From: Mya arenaria
Taxonomy: Eukaryota > Mollusca > Bivalvia > Myida > Myidae
Direction of reading: 5' to 3'
Assembly: GCF_026914265.1 (NCBI RefSeq)
Contig: NC_069125.1
Span: 7,522,117 to 7,586,116, forward strand
DNA: 64,000 nucleotides
The position numbers and the translations under genes were made by a program. Below, piece after piece: positions 37,901-49,900 of the stretch; position 1 is the first letter of the stretch; every line of letters starts with the position of its first letter. Under the pieces are notes generated by a model. It was not told the DNA's origin and did no database searches. It saw only the letters and a program-made list of their open reading frames with translations.

Positions 37901-40090
37901 GAGTTGCTCAAATTTTAGCGTAGAAATGCCATATAAGGTACAGAACAAGTTTGAATTTTAAGGTATATTTATTCATTCATGTAAACACGTATCTCGTATT
38001 ATTCAACCATCGAAGCCGCATTTTGTATCTTATTAACGGTTTTTCACATATTTTCGCGACTATAGAAGCTTCAAAATTCCAAAGCTCACAGGCATGGTCA
38101 TACAGATAATATTAGCATGGGAATGACCTGTTGTCTTTATTTTAAAGAAGTAAATACATTCTACACAGTTGTTCTTTTAAACACGAACGAAACGAGACCA
38201 TTTCTATGATTATATTTATCATGCATTATTATATTTATGAGAAGAAATTAACGTGAACTACCTGGATCAGCGTTTCTTGCTAGTGCCCGGATGTTCTCGA
38301 ATTCTTCGGGGGTTTCAATTTCCGCCAGAAAGGCACCAAGAATCCGACAAGACATCTGTAAATTTAGATAAAGCACTTGTGGAAAGTGTAGATGGAGAAA
38401 TGTAGGAGGTAAGATTTTGAGGTGGGCGGGAAATGGTGAATTTAAGCAACACTATAACATACTATTGTAAATTAACTTAGCATTTCAATGTACTCAAGAC
38501 GTCAATGCTACTCCTCAAACCACCAAGTTTATTTCGAATCAAGTGCAGCAGCTATGCTCTGTCAATCGACGTAACACTGACTGATGCCGTCATCGCCGAT
38601 TTGGCGTATTATTTTATGTATCACGTGATACTTTCTACTGGATAGGCGGGCTCATTATCCCGTGAAGCATCCACATATGGACATATTTCTTTGGTTTACT
38701 TCAACTGGCCAATTTAATAATTGCTTTAAATTACGCTCACAATAACTGCGCGGAGACCAACGAAACTCTTTGAAAATTTAAACTGACTTCTCGAAAGCAC
38801 CGTTGAGGTGCGAACTTATAAAGCCTTCGGAGCAAGATGGCAATGCGACCTTGCTTTGTTTAACTGATGGGCATGCACGTTTTGCCAAGTTTGTTTGCAA
38901 ACATTAGTACCACCAATGTCATTTAACCTGAAGTTTCTTTATACCATAGAAAAAACTTCAAAGGGATAGTACCTAGTGATTGAATAATACATACCACTGC
39001 GTTTGTCCAGGGTTCAAGATCGTGACTGAAGAAATAGCAAGAACCATTACCACCATCGAGGAAACCAGATGGGCATAATAAAGCTGCAAAGGAAAAAAGA
39101 GGAAACTGAAAATATAGGCGCCATATACGTGTGGCAATGCATGTCGGGCGTTGTATTTTAAGTATGGCTCAATTTCACGAATGTACTTTTGTAAGAGTAA
39201 GACGCCAATTGCCTGCAATTATTTTAGGGATTTACAAATTGAACCATCAGGGGTTCCAATTATTACTTTAATCGGTCTTACCAAATACATGCTTGAAGTC
39301 TGATCGTTTGATGGTATGAAATAAGCGGGAATGATTCAGTTCAGCTGTTTTAACATTCATAACCACACACAGCCTTTTAATTTATGACTACTGGTACACT
39401 GTATAAAACAGCCTCCGAAACGACGAACGTTAGTCGCTGACAATCGGAACTCCTCGGCCGTTTTCCATAAAAACACCGCCAGATGTATATGGACAGTTGA
39501 CAATGTCAGAGTTATTACATTTAACTACGCTGCAAGTAAGTTGCGTAGTAATTCAAATTGAATATGCAAATATACACTTCACTGGGAATCAATTTCGTTA
39601 AAACTTATTTATTTTTACAACGAATATGAAATAAGCGATTGCAATTTAGTTCAATCACTTAGCACGAGAGTGTGGTCTTGTGGGGGAAACCGGAGAACCC
39701 GGAGAAAACCCACTTGTCCGGCTTGGTGACCACCAACCAAACTCTCAGGCGCCCAGGCCAGGAATCGAACCCGGGTCGCCTAGGTGAGAAGCGAGTGAAC
39801 TAACCACTGCGCTAACGGGACATCCGAATCACTAAGTACTTAGTAAAACAACTATCATGTTAAAATACTACAATTAATCAATATTATGATTTTTAATTTA
39901 ACGAACGACTACCACCGATGTACCGGCATACATCCGAGATTGTTTTTGATGGAAAATGACCGAGAAATTCCAATTGGGTCGCCGATACAATAAGAACAGG
40001 TCTACAAGATGAGTTTAAGAACTTACTTGTTTTTGTAAGTGGAATTGCGATGAAAAACACCACACTCGTTGATCCAATGTGAATATTCAT
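34903..40090 (-). CDS. Secreted C-type lectin fused to a C-terminal Kazal domain
   Basis: Exons (minus order): 40027-40090, 38995-39083, 38262-38355, 37643-37734, 36984-37141, 36552-36621, 35288-35457, 34903-34978. All borders are GT/AG, all phases agree, and the product has 270 residues. Exon 1 encodes a signal peptide (MNIHIGSTSVVFFIAIPL). Exons 2-5 encode one C-type lectin domain: CPSGFLDGGNGSCYFFS, LGAFLAEIETPEEFENI, SVWVGLSD, WEW, FDMWAPGEPD, EDCAVL, KWHDF and CNRPTKYVCEY. EPD and WHD occupy the places of the calcium/sugar motifs EPN and WND. Exon 6 is a short Cys/Pro linker. Exon 7 is a Ser/Thr-rich spacer leading into a Kazal domain (CQKIQAMHCNSDVNIVCGSD), which exon 8 completes (CMFSKAMC...LEYC) for six cysteines. 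A lectin plus a protease-inhibitor-type domain suggests a secreted defence protein; ligand and protease are unknown. That exons 6-8 belong to the lectin transcript rests on phase and order. Confidence 0.85.
35565..35907 (+). mobile_element. MITE family A, left end missing
   Basis: Matches the copy at 50101-50476 from GATTTACC onward and ends TGAATAAGAGTGTCACTTTA. It lies in intron 6 of the lectin-Kazal gene. Confidence 0.7.
35908..36160. mobile_element. MITE fragment with TTTTATGAATACCGACCC ends
   Basis: TTTTATGAATACCGACCCAG at about 35930 and GAAGTTTTATGAATACCGCC at about 36130 surround CTTAAGTCATTT-type and AATGACTTAG-type words. Similar blocks occur at 41863-42076 and 50785-50850. Confidence 0.5.
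36303..36527. mobile_element. MITE family C (225 bp)
   Basis: Ends TTAAAGGGACTCGCTCATGT and ACATGAGCGAGTACCTTT are inverted repeats. A longer relative lies at 42873-43308. Confidence 0.7.
39665..39822 (-). repeat. tRNA-derived SINE, minus strand
   Basis: The reverse complement starts TGTCCCGTTAGCGCAGTGGT (A-box like), then CCCGGGTTCGATTCCTGGCC (B-box), then a GC-rich body ending GGTTTCCCCCACAAGACC. It is nearly identical to the copy at 54815-55012. It lies in intron 1 of the lectin-Kazal gene. Confidence 0.8.
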
Positions 40091-41419
40091 TGTTCTTGCT
40101 GCTCTCGGAAACTAACAACAAAATATTGAGGCTCTACTGGTTTGCTCTAGGTAAGCCGACGTCTTATATATGTTCAATCACTTGATGTAAAGCAAATGCT
40201 ACAGTCATGATACTTGCATATAGCTGAACCATCAGCTCATATCGTGTTGTATTACCGAACACTTGGTATTTGGAGAGATTATTTTCCTATTTTCAATGTT
40301 TACAGGTTTTGATCAGATTCGCCTGTCAGACCAATATCACGCCTCAATCGCGTTTTTACTGCCCCGGTCACTTTCAAGTTCATACTGTCACCAAACATGA
40401 GAAAAGACGGTGATGACTTGACCTTTTTGCACCGGACGTTTGAGGGGTCTCAACGTAGCGGCGTTATCGTTTGAATTGCATCCCTCCGTCAGAACCGAAT
40501 TTATTTGGTATTTTTTATAAAATGTTGGCAGGCGGTTTCGGTCACCCCACCCGAAAAAAAAAACATTTTGTAGTCCAAGATGGTGCATTTTGTGTGCGTA
40601 TTTTGTTACCTTTTTTCTTTCTCCTGTATTGAAATAAAACTTGGACGATCTTAGGACCTCAGATCTTTAACGCCGAGTGCGTCACCCCCCCCCCCCCTCC
40701 CCCTCCTCGGATCCGCTAGTGCAGTGTTTTTATTCAAGCCATTAAGCTACGATAAGAACTAAATAAAGGAGTTTAAATACAAATAGGGCCTTGCAGAACG
40801 AAAAACAAAACAAAACAAAACACAAAACGGTACTGTCATCGAACTGAATGTTCAAATGCATGCAATTTTCATCTAAAGTAGAGATATGAAGGACTATATT
40901 GAAAAGACATCCACGCTTCACGACTGTAGTTGATAGATGTCATGAAAATATCAGGCGCACAGCGATAAGGTATGGCGATCGTACCATTCGATCAATTCTG
41001 GCGTCCTTTATTGAGGTCGCAATTATTGTATTCCTTCCAAGATGAACGTGTTTTCGTCATTTGAAGGGCATATATATTGATAATGTGTGGGTACGCGTAA
41101 TGAAAGGTTAACCCAGGCATAGTTGTTTTATATCTGTATGTGATAAAGAGACAGTTTTCATCTCTTGCTTTATAATGTGATAAGTGGTTGGTGTTTGCAA
41201 AATGTATCAATAGCAGCTGTAAGTCGATAAGGGTGAAACACTCCATTTAGGAACGCCGGACTCGGGCTCATTTTGGCGTTTGCGATTTCACGCATAATTA
41301 AACTACATTCGCATTCCAATACATAAATGTGGTAATAGTACAAACGTATACATATTTTTTTATAATTGTTTGGCTAAAGAGAAGAGATAATACTCGATTT
41401 CTACGAATCAAACGTCAAA
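40091..41419. other. Upstream region of the lectin-Kazal gene
   Basis: No gene recognised. It contains a C-homopolymer run at 40686-40710 and an (AAAAC)n stretch near 40800-40830. The promoter of the minus-strand gene should lie just above 40090, but no clear TATA box is seen. Confidence 0.35.
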
Positions 41420-41858
41420 TCCGACTACGACCTCGACGTCAGTTCCGTCCACGACCCCGACGTCAGTCCGTCTATGAGCACTAGCACGACATCAGTTCCG
41501 ACTACGACCCCGACGTCAATTCCGTCTACGACCCTGACGTTACTTCCGTCTACGAACACGGCGTCAGTTTCGTCTACGACCCCGATGTCAGTTCAGACTT
41601 CGACCCCGACGTCAGTTCCGTCTACGAGCACGACGAGAGACGAGGACGGTGTCAGTTCCGTCTACGAGCACGGCGTCAGTTCCGTCTACGAGCACGACGT
41701 CAGTTCCGTCTACGACCCGACGTCAGTTCCGTCTACGACCCCGTCGTCAGTTCCGTCTACGAACCCGGCGCCAGTTCCGTCTACGACCCCGACGTCAGTT
41801 CTGTCTACGAGCACGGCGTCGGTTCCGTCTACGACCCCGACGTCATCTCCGATCATGG
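41420..41858. repeat. 24-bp minisatellite, unit TCCGTCTACGACCCCGACGTCAGT
   Basis: About 18 units of 24 bp. Since 24 is a multiple of three and the unit lacks stops in several frames, the array opens long reading frames (for example STTPTSVP repeats at 41474-41881 on the plus strand). No signal peptide, splice site or flanking domain supports translation. Each unit contains the palindrome GACGTC within CGACGTCAG. Confidence 0.85.
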
Positions 41859-41862
41859 TCGG

Positions 41863-42076
41863 TATTCATAAATCATCTTAAGGCATGTCCTAACCTTAGT
41901 TGTTTTCCTTCGTTAAGTTTGTCACTGGACATATGGAATCGTAACTTAATGATAGCTTGAATACTTTTTTTATTAATATTATGTGATTTACATACTTTAA
42001 ACGGAAAAAATATTGAAGTACTTCCCGTTAAATTTAACTTAAGTTAAGAAATGACTTAGTTTAAGTTGTTTTTGAA
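41863..42076. mobile_element. MITE with GGTATTCATAAATCATCTTA ends
   Basis: GGTATTCATAAATCATCTTA at the left pairs imperfectly with TTAAGTTGTTTTTGAATATC at the right, and inner AAGGCATGTCCTAACCTTAG-type words pair with TTAAGTTAAGAAATGACTTA. Confidence 0.5.
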
Positions 42077-42872
42077 TATCGGTCCAAGTGTAAACAAAAT
42101 TAAGCAATCAAATGTTGACAATTGCCGTTAAGATAATAGCAGTTTGTTTGCATTTTGTTTAAATCCCAACTCCAATGTAAGTCTTTTTCTTAATATAAAT
42201 GGTATTTGTATTGTAAACATGCATTGTAGCTAGGTAAAAAAATATAGTATAAGGGAGGCAACCTCTATTCTTGGAGTGCAGTTGGTCATTTGGTATTTAT
42301 CTACCTTTGTCACTTTTTATTTGCGAAGGCATACATGTCATTTTACTTTTTATAAGCTTAGATGTTTCACTATTTAATAAACTTTTGTATAGTTCCTCAC
42401 GCTCAGATTGCCCGTTCTTAATCATTATGATCTTACTTCGTGTCATCTTACTATTACATATGAACATAATTATGTTGGTTTGGAAACAGCTGGTAGCAGG
42501 CATGGCAAACGAATAGTCACAAAAAGCGAACGAGTGTTCGGTTCCATAAATTGGTATATTCAAAGTTAATATTATGTTTGTATTAGGTTTTATTAGGTTT
42601 TATTTTTTATGTCATTTGTCATATGTGCGTGTGTGTTGTGGATTTGACTGTCACTGAACACGATTAAGTCGGTTTATAAGATGATAGACTGTTTAAGATG
42701 TAAAACAATTTAACTAATTATAAACTGCATTATCATTCAACATTATCTCCAGGTTGTTAGCCTATATGAGGTTCACAGTTTATTGACGTTGAATCGGTAC
42801 AAACTGAATCCATTTATAGCGCAAACAATTATCGTCTGTCTTCGCTACTTAACTGCTGAATGGTAATCACAC
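42077..42872. other. Gap with no recognised feature
   Basis: AT-rich sequence; short ORFs at 42271-42516 on both strands overlap and have no domain. Confidence 0.3.
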
Positions 42873-43308
42873 TGAAAGGGATTCGCTCATGTTTGGGCAG
42901 CAATTAATTTTTCCCGGCCGAAAACACTTATAATATCACTATTTTCTTTTATTCCGAAATTACAGAGAACAAAAAACACACTAAAATAAAAAAAATCTTT
43001 GGGACCGAACCAACGCTAGAACAGTCAATGAACATTTAGAAAAATGGCAACTATACCACACACCCACAAGGATAAATACACGAACTTCAGGATAACTGAA
43101 GATTTAAGCCTCTTGTTGAAGAGGGTATTTTTAGAAAAAACCCTCAAGCTTAGAACTTCATAGACAATATTTGAGCATTTATCAACATTTGTTGAAGGGC
43201 TCCAGCCGTCACTATCTAAGTTTTAACACTCCTATAGATAATGATTTGCCATACTGTATTTCATCATACGAAAAAGTGCATTTAAAAAATTTGAGCGGGT
43301 CCCTTTAA
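42873..43308. mobile_element. MITE family C, long copy
   Basis: Left GAAAGGGATTCGCTCATGTT pairs with right TTGAGCGGGTCCCTTTAA. It shares ends with the copy at 36303-36527 but has a longer interior. Confidence 0.65.
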
Positions 43309-43546
43309 TCCAGCCCGCCAATGATTTGTAGTATTCCTCTTTAATCACGAATTAAATACGTAGTAACACAATTTTTGTTTGAATTCGCATAATTATCATG
43401 CATTTCGCAGGACCAAAAACACAAATAATGGTGTGATAGCCCCCTGCTACCATGTGCCGACGTTTTTAAACCAGGTGAGCATTTAAAATAGATGATTAAA
43501 TGCAGCCAATTGTATTAAAACTGATTTATTCTTTGGTTTAGTCAAT

Positions 43547-43710
43547 GTGAGCTGAAACGTTTATTGATTGGTCAATATTTAACAAATAATTACTATGAGC
43601 CAATCAAATTATTTAAATGTGCAAACAAGTGAGCTGAAACGTTTATTGATTGGTCAATATTTAACAAATAATTACTATGAACCAATCAAATTATTTAAAT
43701 GTGCAAACTA
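43547..43710 (+). repeat. Two-copy 82-bp tandem duplication
   Basis: GTGAGCTGAAACGTTTATTG starts at 43547 and again at 43629; the two copies are almost identical over 82 bp (GAGCC against GAACC differs), so the duplication is recent. Confidence 0.85.
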
Positions 43711-43929
43711 GCCAAAAGAAAACCTTTGGATTGAACGTATATCCAGATCTGTACAACTGCTTGCAGCTGTTCAGCGTAACTTTTTGAAACCATGTCCAAC
43801 TGGTGACATGCACCTTTTAAAATGTTGAATGAAACAGAAAATGTTATGACAAAAATATGGCTAATGGAATGATTTGAATCATACATGTTTATTGCTTTAG
43901 CGTTTAACAACGAACTGGTGGTAAACTTG

Positions 43930-46900
43930 TTACCCCACAACGACAGCCTGAGTCAGCTTCCTGTAAAATAAAAAAAAATGGCTGAATAGTTATCAAAGAA
44001 ACGGATTCTCCAGTAAAATTGATAAAACCATGTTTAGTATCAATTCTGTTCTTAAAACATTCTAAGAGGGGGAAGCTTCGAACGCAAATTGTACTTCAAA
44101 TTTATAAAAATAGCATTTTCGGTTAAGTTAAAACTTTAAAATAAATGTAATGACTTGTGCGACATGATTGTTATACCCTAGCACAACCGACTAAGTGCTT
44201 TCCTATTTCAAGAACCAATAATAATCATTCAATACTTCCGAATGATCAGAAAACTACACTGTCGACTAAGTACAGGGGTAATGTAACCTTTTCCGTTTAA
44301 AATTTGTAAGTCTTAACTTTTGGAAAGGGCTCAGATATTTCAATTAGTTACTATTGGAACGTGCGACTTCAACAAACACCAACAAATCCCTTCAGAGAAA
44401 AACATGCTCGAACCTGACATTGTCCGCTGTTTATATACAGTAAACTATCAATCCACACAGAGTCCAGGCTTTGCTAATTAGCATATAACCAACGAAATAA
44501 ACATACGTACTATGAACGTACTTCCGTCTATAACGGAATGTTATACTATGAACGCACATCCGCCGCCTACAGTGGACCGTTACATTATTATGAACGCACA
44601 TCCGCCGCCTACAGCGGACCGTTACACTAAAAATTTATAGACATGTATATTACACTCATTCGATACGCACATAGCAAGCCCAACATTTGCGTTAGGTGTT
44701 ATGTTCTAAGCTTAAATATGTGAACATTAAATCTAATACCTAATACGTATGATAGTTTGCACGTAAAATATCTTACTTATGTTCACAGACATATAGCTCC
44801 TCCCTACTACACTGCACGTCAGCGAGCTGAAAGTCATGTGACTTGCCGTCGCCATGGAAATAGTCAAGTAGGGCACAATCTTCGGTCCCATCCTTACTGT
44901 AATGGTCGGGCTCACCCGGGGACCACATGTCGAACTGTTATGGTGAAATTTTCAAATCATGGCTTGGCTTTTAAATTAACGGATTTGCATTTTCACATTA
45001 ATCACAAGAAGTAACGTATAAATACTATACAATTAAGCCACACCAAATTAATAACTTGTTCGTCGGATTTCCCGCACCCATTTCTTCAGAAAAGCAAAAC
45101 AAATATTTTATGTTTTTATCACTTGCGCCCGCACCATCTAAAAATAGATAAAAAAAAATTACGAGCGCTAATTTGTTTAGTAGAATGTAGCCCTTTCCCT
45201 TATAACCGTGTTTTTCGATCGTAGCAATTATCAAAGCACCGGCTAGTATCAATCATGCAGCCGCTCTAATTAGAGTCAATGAACGATATAGACCCGGATA
45301 CAAGCGTCTAGATGATCGAGACTAAATTGGCAACATGAAACCATTATTAAAAAAAATGTTCTTATGATTGATATACATGTTTTCACATGCTCAATACACT
45401 GTAAATCAAAAATATCATTATTCCTGAAACTTTTATACCTAAAGTATCTATTATTGCTTGATTTATCATTTAGAGTAGAGATTAAAGCATAAGCCGCTGC
45501 CCTATAGTTGAAAGGTCATTTTGGAAGAACTGTCATGGCGGACGGTGCAATTTTTAGAGTTTGTTTTTCAAGTGAAGCGATTTTTCTTAGGAATAACTTG
45601 ACCCCCCCCCCCCTTTTTATTGGCTTAAAATGTAATTTAAAGCTTGTACTTTAAGAATATATATCATAGCCTGCATTCGCTCGAAATGCCTTTAAATGTT
45701 GTCTAAAAATTATAATTTTACATTGAATTATATAGGGAATAACAATGGTGGTGTGTAACCTAAAAGGGACCAAACTGCTTTGTTTAAAAAGTGTCATTTT
45801 TGGTAAGAAATGTATTGCATTTCACTATTTCTGGCAAATTTTCACAATTAAATGCATTTATCTTGTCCGGTTGATCAAAATATGCTATTTCCTGGTTTTC
45901 ACAACTTTCGCCTATTTTTTTTTTTAAAAATAAGTCGTTTGCAATCTTACGAGCGCTGAAAATGTCAAAATTTGGTGAAAATTCGATTTCGAGAACTTGA
46001 AATGTTTGCAAAGATGTGTAGAACTGCCCCATTTGATGCTTAGAATGCCATATGGGTCAAGGTTCAGTTGAAAAACCTCAAAGAATGGCATTTTGGGCCA
46101 AAACGCCTTAGAGAATACAGCAGCACAGGCACTTGGGTGACAGGCAGTGAAACTGGAAAACCTGACACAGACTATCAGATTGAGCTAGCTTTTGGTGTAT
46201 TTATGTATGAAGGACTAATCGAAAGTGTTTTTCATAAAAAATGCAGGGACGGGTTTAGTATTTCACTTCCTGATTCTTGAAAATTACGTGAACAAATGAC
46301 AATTCTACCACCATTTAAAGTTTGATTAAATTTTGGACAAATGTGTTTGTTTTAATTTGGCTTCCGCTTAAAGTAAACGTATATATACTGGGCAAAAAGT
46401 GCTGAATTTCATCGTGAATGACAGTGATTATCCAAAGTTTGAATTTGGTTCGGACATGTTTGACGGGAATACGGATGACCGTTACCTTGAAAAGACAGTT
46501 TCCAATTGGTCATCTATACCTTCTACACCTGTCCAGGTAAAAACTTCAGGTGTGTATTTTAACTTCTTTGTTGTTAGCAAATATGATGTATTTTTTGTAT
46601 TATTTGTTGTCTTCAAATATATACATTTAATGATTTATGCATGTTTGTTTTTATTTTGCTACAGATCAGATAGTGTTTATTTTATTCATGGCTTATTGAA
46701 CATGTATTCAAAATAAACCATCTCTCTCTATTTAATTCATATGCAATGCATGTACAGTAATAGAAAAATAAAGTTTGGCCAAAAAACGAGCACCACTTTT
46801 CTTGTGTTATCATCAAACTGTTTCAGTAATGCAAACTACATTATACTACAATGGACATTTATGTATAATATTGCTTATTAAAATTTCAGATTCCTCCGAT

Positions 46901-49900
46901 GCAGCAGATCATGAAACTCCTTCTTGTGGTGGAGGCCTTGGTCGCCGATGAGTCAATGTTCGTGGACAGTAGGATGACGCTAAAAATTAACTTGACTGAC
47001 AGTCCTATGTGCTTCATGCAATCCCATGAGTTTTACCATTCACAAAAAAACATCAAACAAGTCGGATTGTGTATATTTTGTAAATATTAGTCAAAAAGAA
47101 TTTTAAAAAATATGGTGTCAGACTGTATGATTGGAAAAAGGTATTCATCACACTTTTTGTTGCGAGTAATTGTTTGTAGATTTTTTAGATGTTCATGTGT
47201 ATATTTAAACTATATATGGAAATCATTCAAGTGTTAAATATTTATGCTGATTGTTTTTTTGTCAATGAAAAAATATTGCATAATATTCTTGTATTTTCTT
47301 GAAATATTTTTTTGCTATATAAAAAATTGACACAATCAGTATTTGCTATACAAAAAAAGTGAAAGTGTCTTTTGTATTTTTATTTATATTATACTTGTCT
47401 AAATTTGAACAAAATATCCAAAAAATTAAGGAAAATCTGTAAGTTTAAAACAGATAGGCGTTAAATTCTGAGAAAGCCTAAAATCAATCTGGCGGTGGCT
47501 GGAATTTTCTGTGACATATTTGGTGCTGAAATGGTTTACAATACGGTCTATGATTTTTGTATATTCTCTTCCAGAACTAAGATGGCTACCAATGCCAATC
47601 GTGTAGTCATTGCAAGAGTGATAGCTGTAGTTTATATTTGATTGCAAATGCCTATATTTATTTTGTGAGTTATTTTTCAAGTCACCTTGTCTAGTGATTT
47701 CCATGGCATGAGATATGACAATGTATTTTAATAGATAATTATTTTTAACTAAGTTTTCCTAAGGAAAAGTGGAAAACCTAGTTAATAGATTTGGATATGC
47801 CATTGGGCAGACAGGTGGCTGTGACCATTGGCGCTTGTGTCTAGGCTTTAACTTAGCCATGCATAGGGTATTTTGAAAAAAAATAATTAAAAAGGTTTAA
47901 AAAACTGGAAAACTGTGGTTTTGAGTTCTCTCATTTATTAAATATTTTAAAGAAATACATTTGCTTGATCTCAAATAGCATTTGTTTGATCTCAAAACTA
48001 ATATTTGTATATAATTATCTTGTAGTGTTATAATTATTTCACTGGATGTTATCCTTGTACTGTTTACAATATCATTGTTTAGTTAAAAAGTGAATAAAAT
48101 TTGAGCAAAAGTGAGTTTAATGACTATATATATTTGTTCGCTCTTCGCTCGCTCCTCTTTTTTGCTAAATGCAAAACAAATATTTTTTATTATTATTTCG
48201 CTCGCTCGCCCCATTATTTTGGGAAAAAATCCGATGAACAAGTTATCAATTTGGTGTGGCCTTATTGACAAGTAAGCAGTTGAATATGAACTGGTGTTCA
48301 CTGGCAGAAATTCAAATCGACCGCGACGCAGCTGAAGTAAATATGGCTTCCTTAAAGTGAATTTCAGATCGTAGGCAATGGTGCACTAATCAACAAGTGT
48401 TTTATTCTAAGGCAATTTAATTGTAAGATGCCATCTCTTCCAGTCTCGTGTTTTGTCCCATTTGCTTAAAATATGTTGTATATGCTAGCTTCGTAGACAT
48501 CTTGTTTAACTTATTTTAAACAGACTGTAAATAAAACATACTTGGTACAAAGGTAATGCATGCAAGTATGTTTTGAAAAGGTAACTACTGCATTTTGAAA
48601 AAAATAATCTCGAAACCTAACTTCATACTGTAGTTTTTTTGTACATTAATTAGTTTTAGATAAAGAATACAAACAGCCCACCTCGGCTGCCTGAGGGTCG
48701 TAGATTGTGTGGCTGGTGGCCCATTCCCAAATCTTGTCCTGTCGTTTGTCGGAGAGCGCAACCCATACACTGGCTTGCGATGCTGGAATGTTGTTTGAAT
48801 ATTAACATTGTGTCACATAAGTACTTGTTTTACAATTTAATGTTCAACTGTTTATAAAGGGTTCATATTCAGGTTTCAAGTCCATGCAAATATATAAATA
48901 TCACAAGTGTTAGCATTTTTATTTTGGATATGCGCACATGCTAAACGTTAGTAAATAAATTTTACCTAATAAAGACAGTTTTTAAGTAAAACATGGAGGT
49001 TATTATCGTTTATTTACATTACATTGTGTTATTTCATCTTTATGAAAGGATAGAGAAGAAAATACTGCATTTAAAAGGTTCGTGCGATGTATCTATAGCA
49101 CCAGTATGCCTAACCAAAGGTTGGTGTCGCATTCATGGCGTCAACTTTAAATAAAGATGTCTTCGTATTAACATACTTCTATTGAGCAAAAGGCTGCGGA
49201 TGTTATCAAATTCTGCCTGAGTTTCTATTTCGACCAGGTATCCTTCGAGGATCTGACATGATATCTAAAAGAGAAAAACAACAGCAACAATGTAGTGGAA
49301 ACAGACGTTTGAAAGGGGTTCTGAAACAAGGGTCAACGATATTATTAAATGATTTCTTGTTGTTGAAATTCAAAATCTATAATAAATTATTTAACCTTAA
49401 AGCTGCACTCTCACAGATTGAACGTTTTGACAACTTTGTTTTATTTTTTGTCTTGGAACGAGCATTTTTTGCGTAAATATCTGCACACCAGTGATAAAAG
49501 ACTGATGACAAAATATCAGATCGCAGATTTCATATTTCCACTCCAAATTTGATGTTTTATGAGTTTTTCTTAAACCGTTACTAAAGGTTTAAGCCATAAC
49601 TTAAATTTGGAATGGAAGTAGGAAAATCTGCGATCTGATCTTTTGTCAACAGTCTTTCGTCACTGGTTTGCAGATATTTTCGCAAATATTGGCTAATTCC
49701 AAGACAAAAAATAAAAAAAAGGTTTGAAAACCGGTAAATCTGGGGGAGTGCAGCTTTAAATGTTTGTTAGATAGGCCTCAATCTTGAAACGTAAAGGTTC
49801 CAAGTGACATTAGATAAAGAAACAGGTAGATCCCTCTTACCTCTCAATATACATTTGCTAATGATTTTACGATAAAGAAAGGGGCCAGCCAGGGGTTGCT

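Noticed and set aside
41474-41881. Mucin-like Ser/Thr/Pro ORF
   Set aside because: Explained by a 24-bp minisatellite whose period is a multiple of three; no signal peptide, start context, splice sites or adjacent domains.
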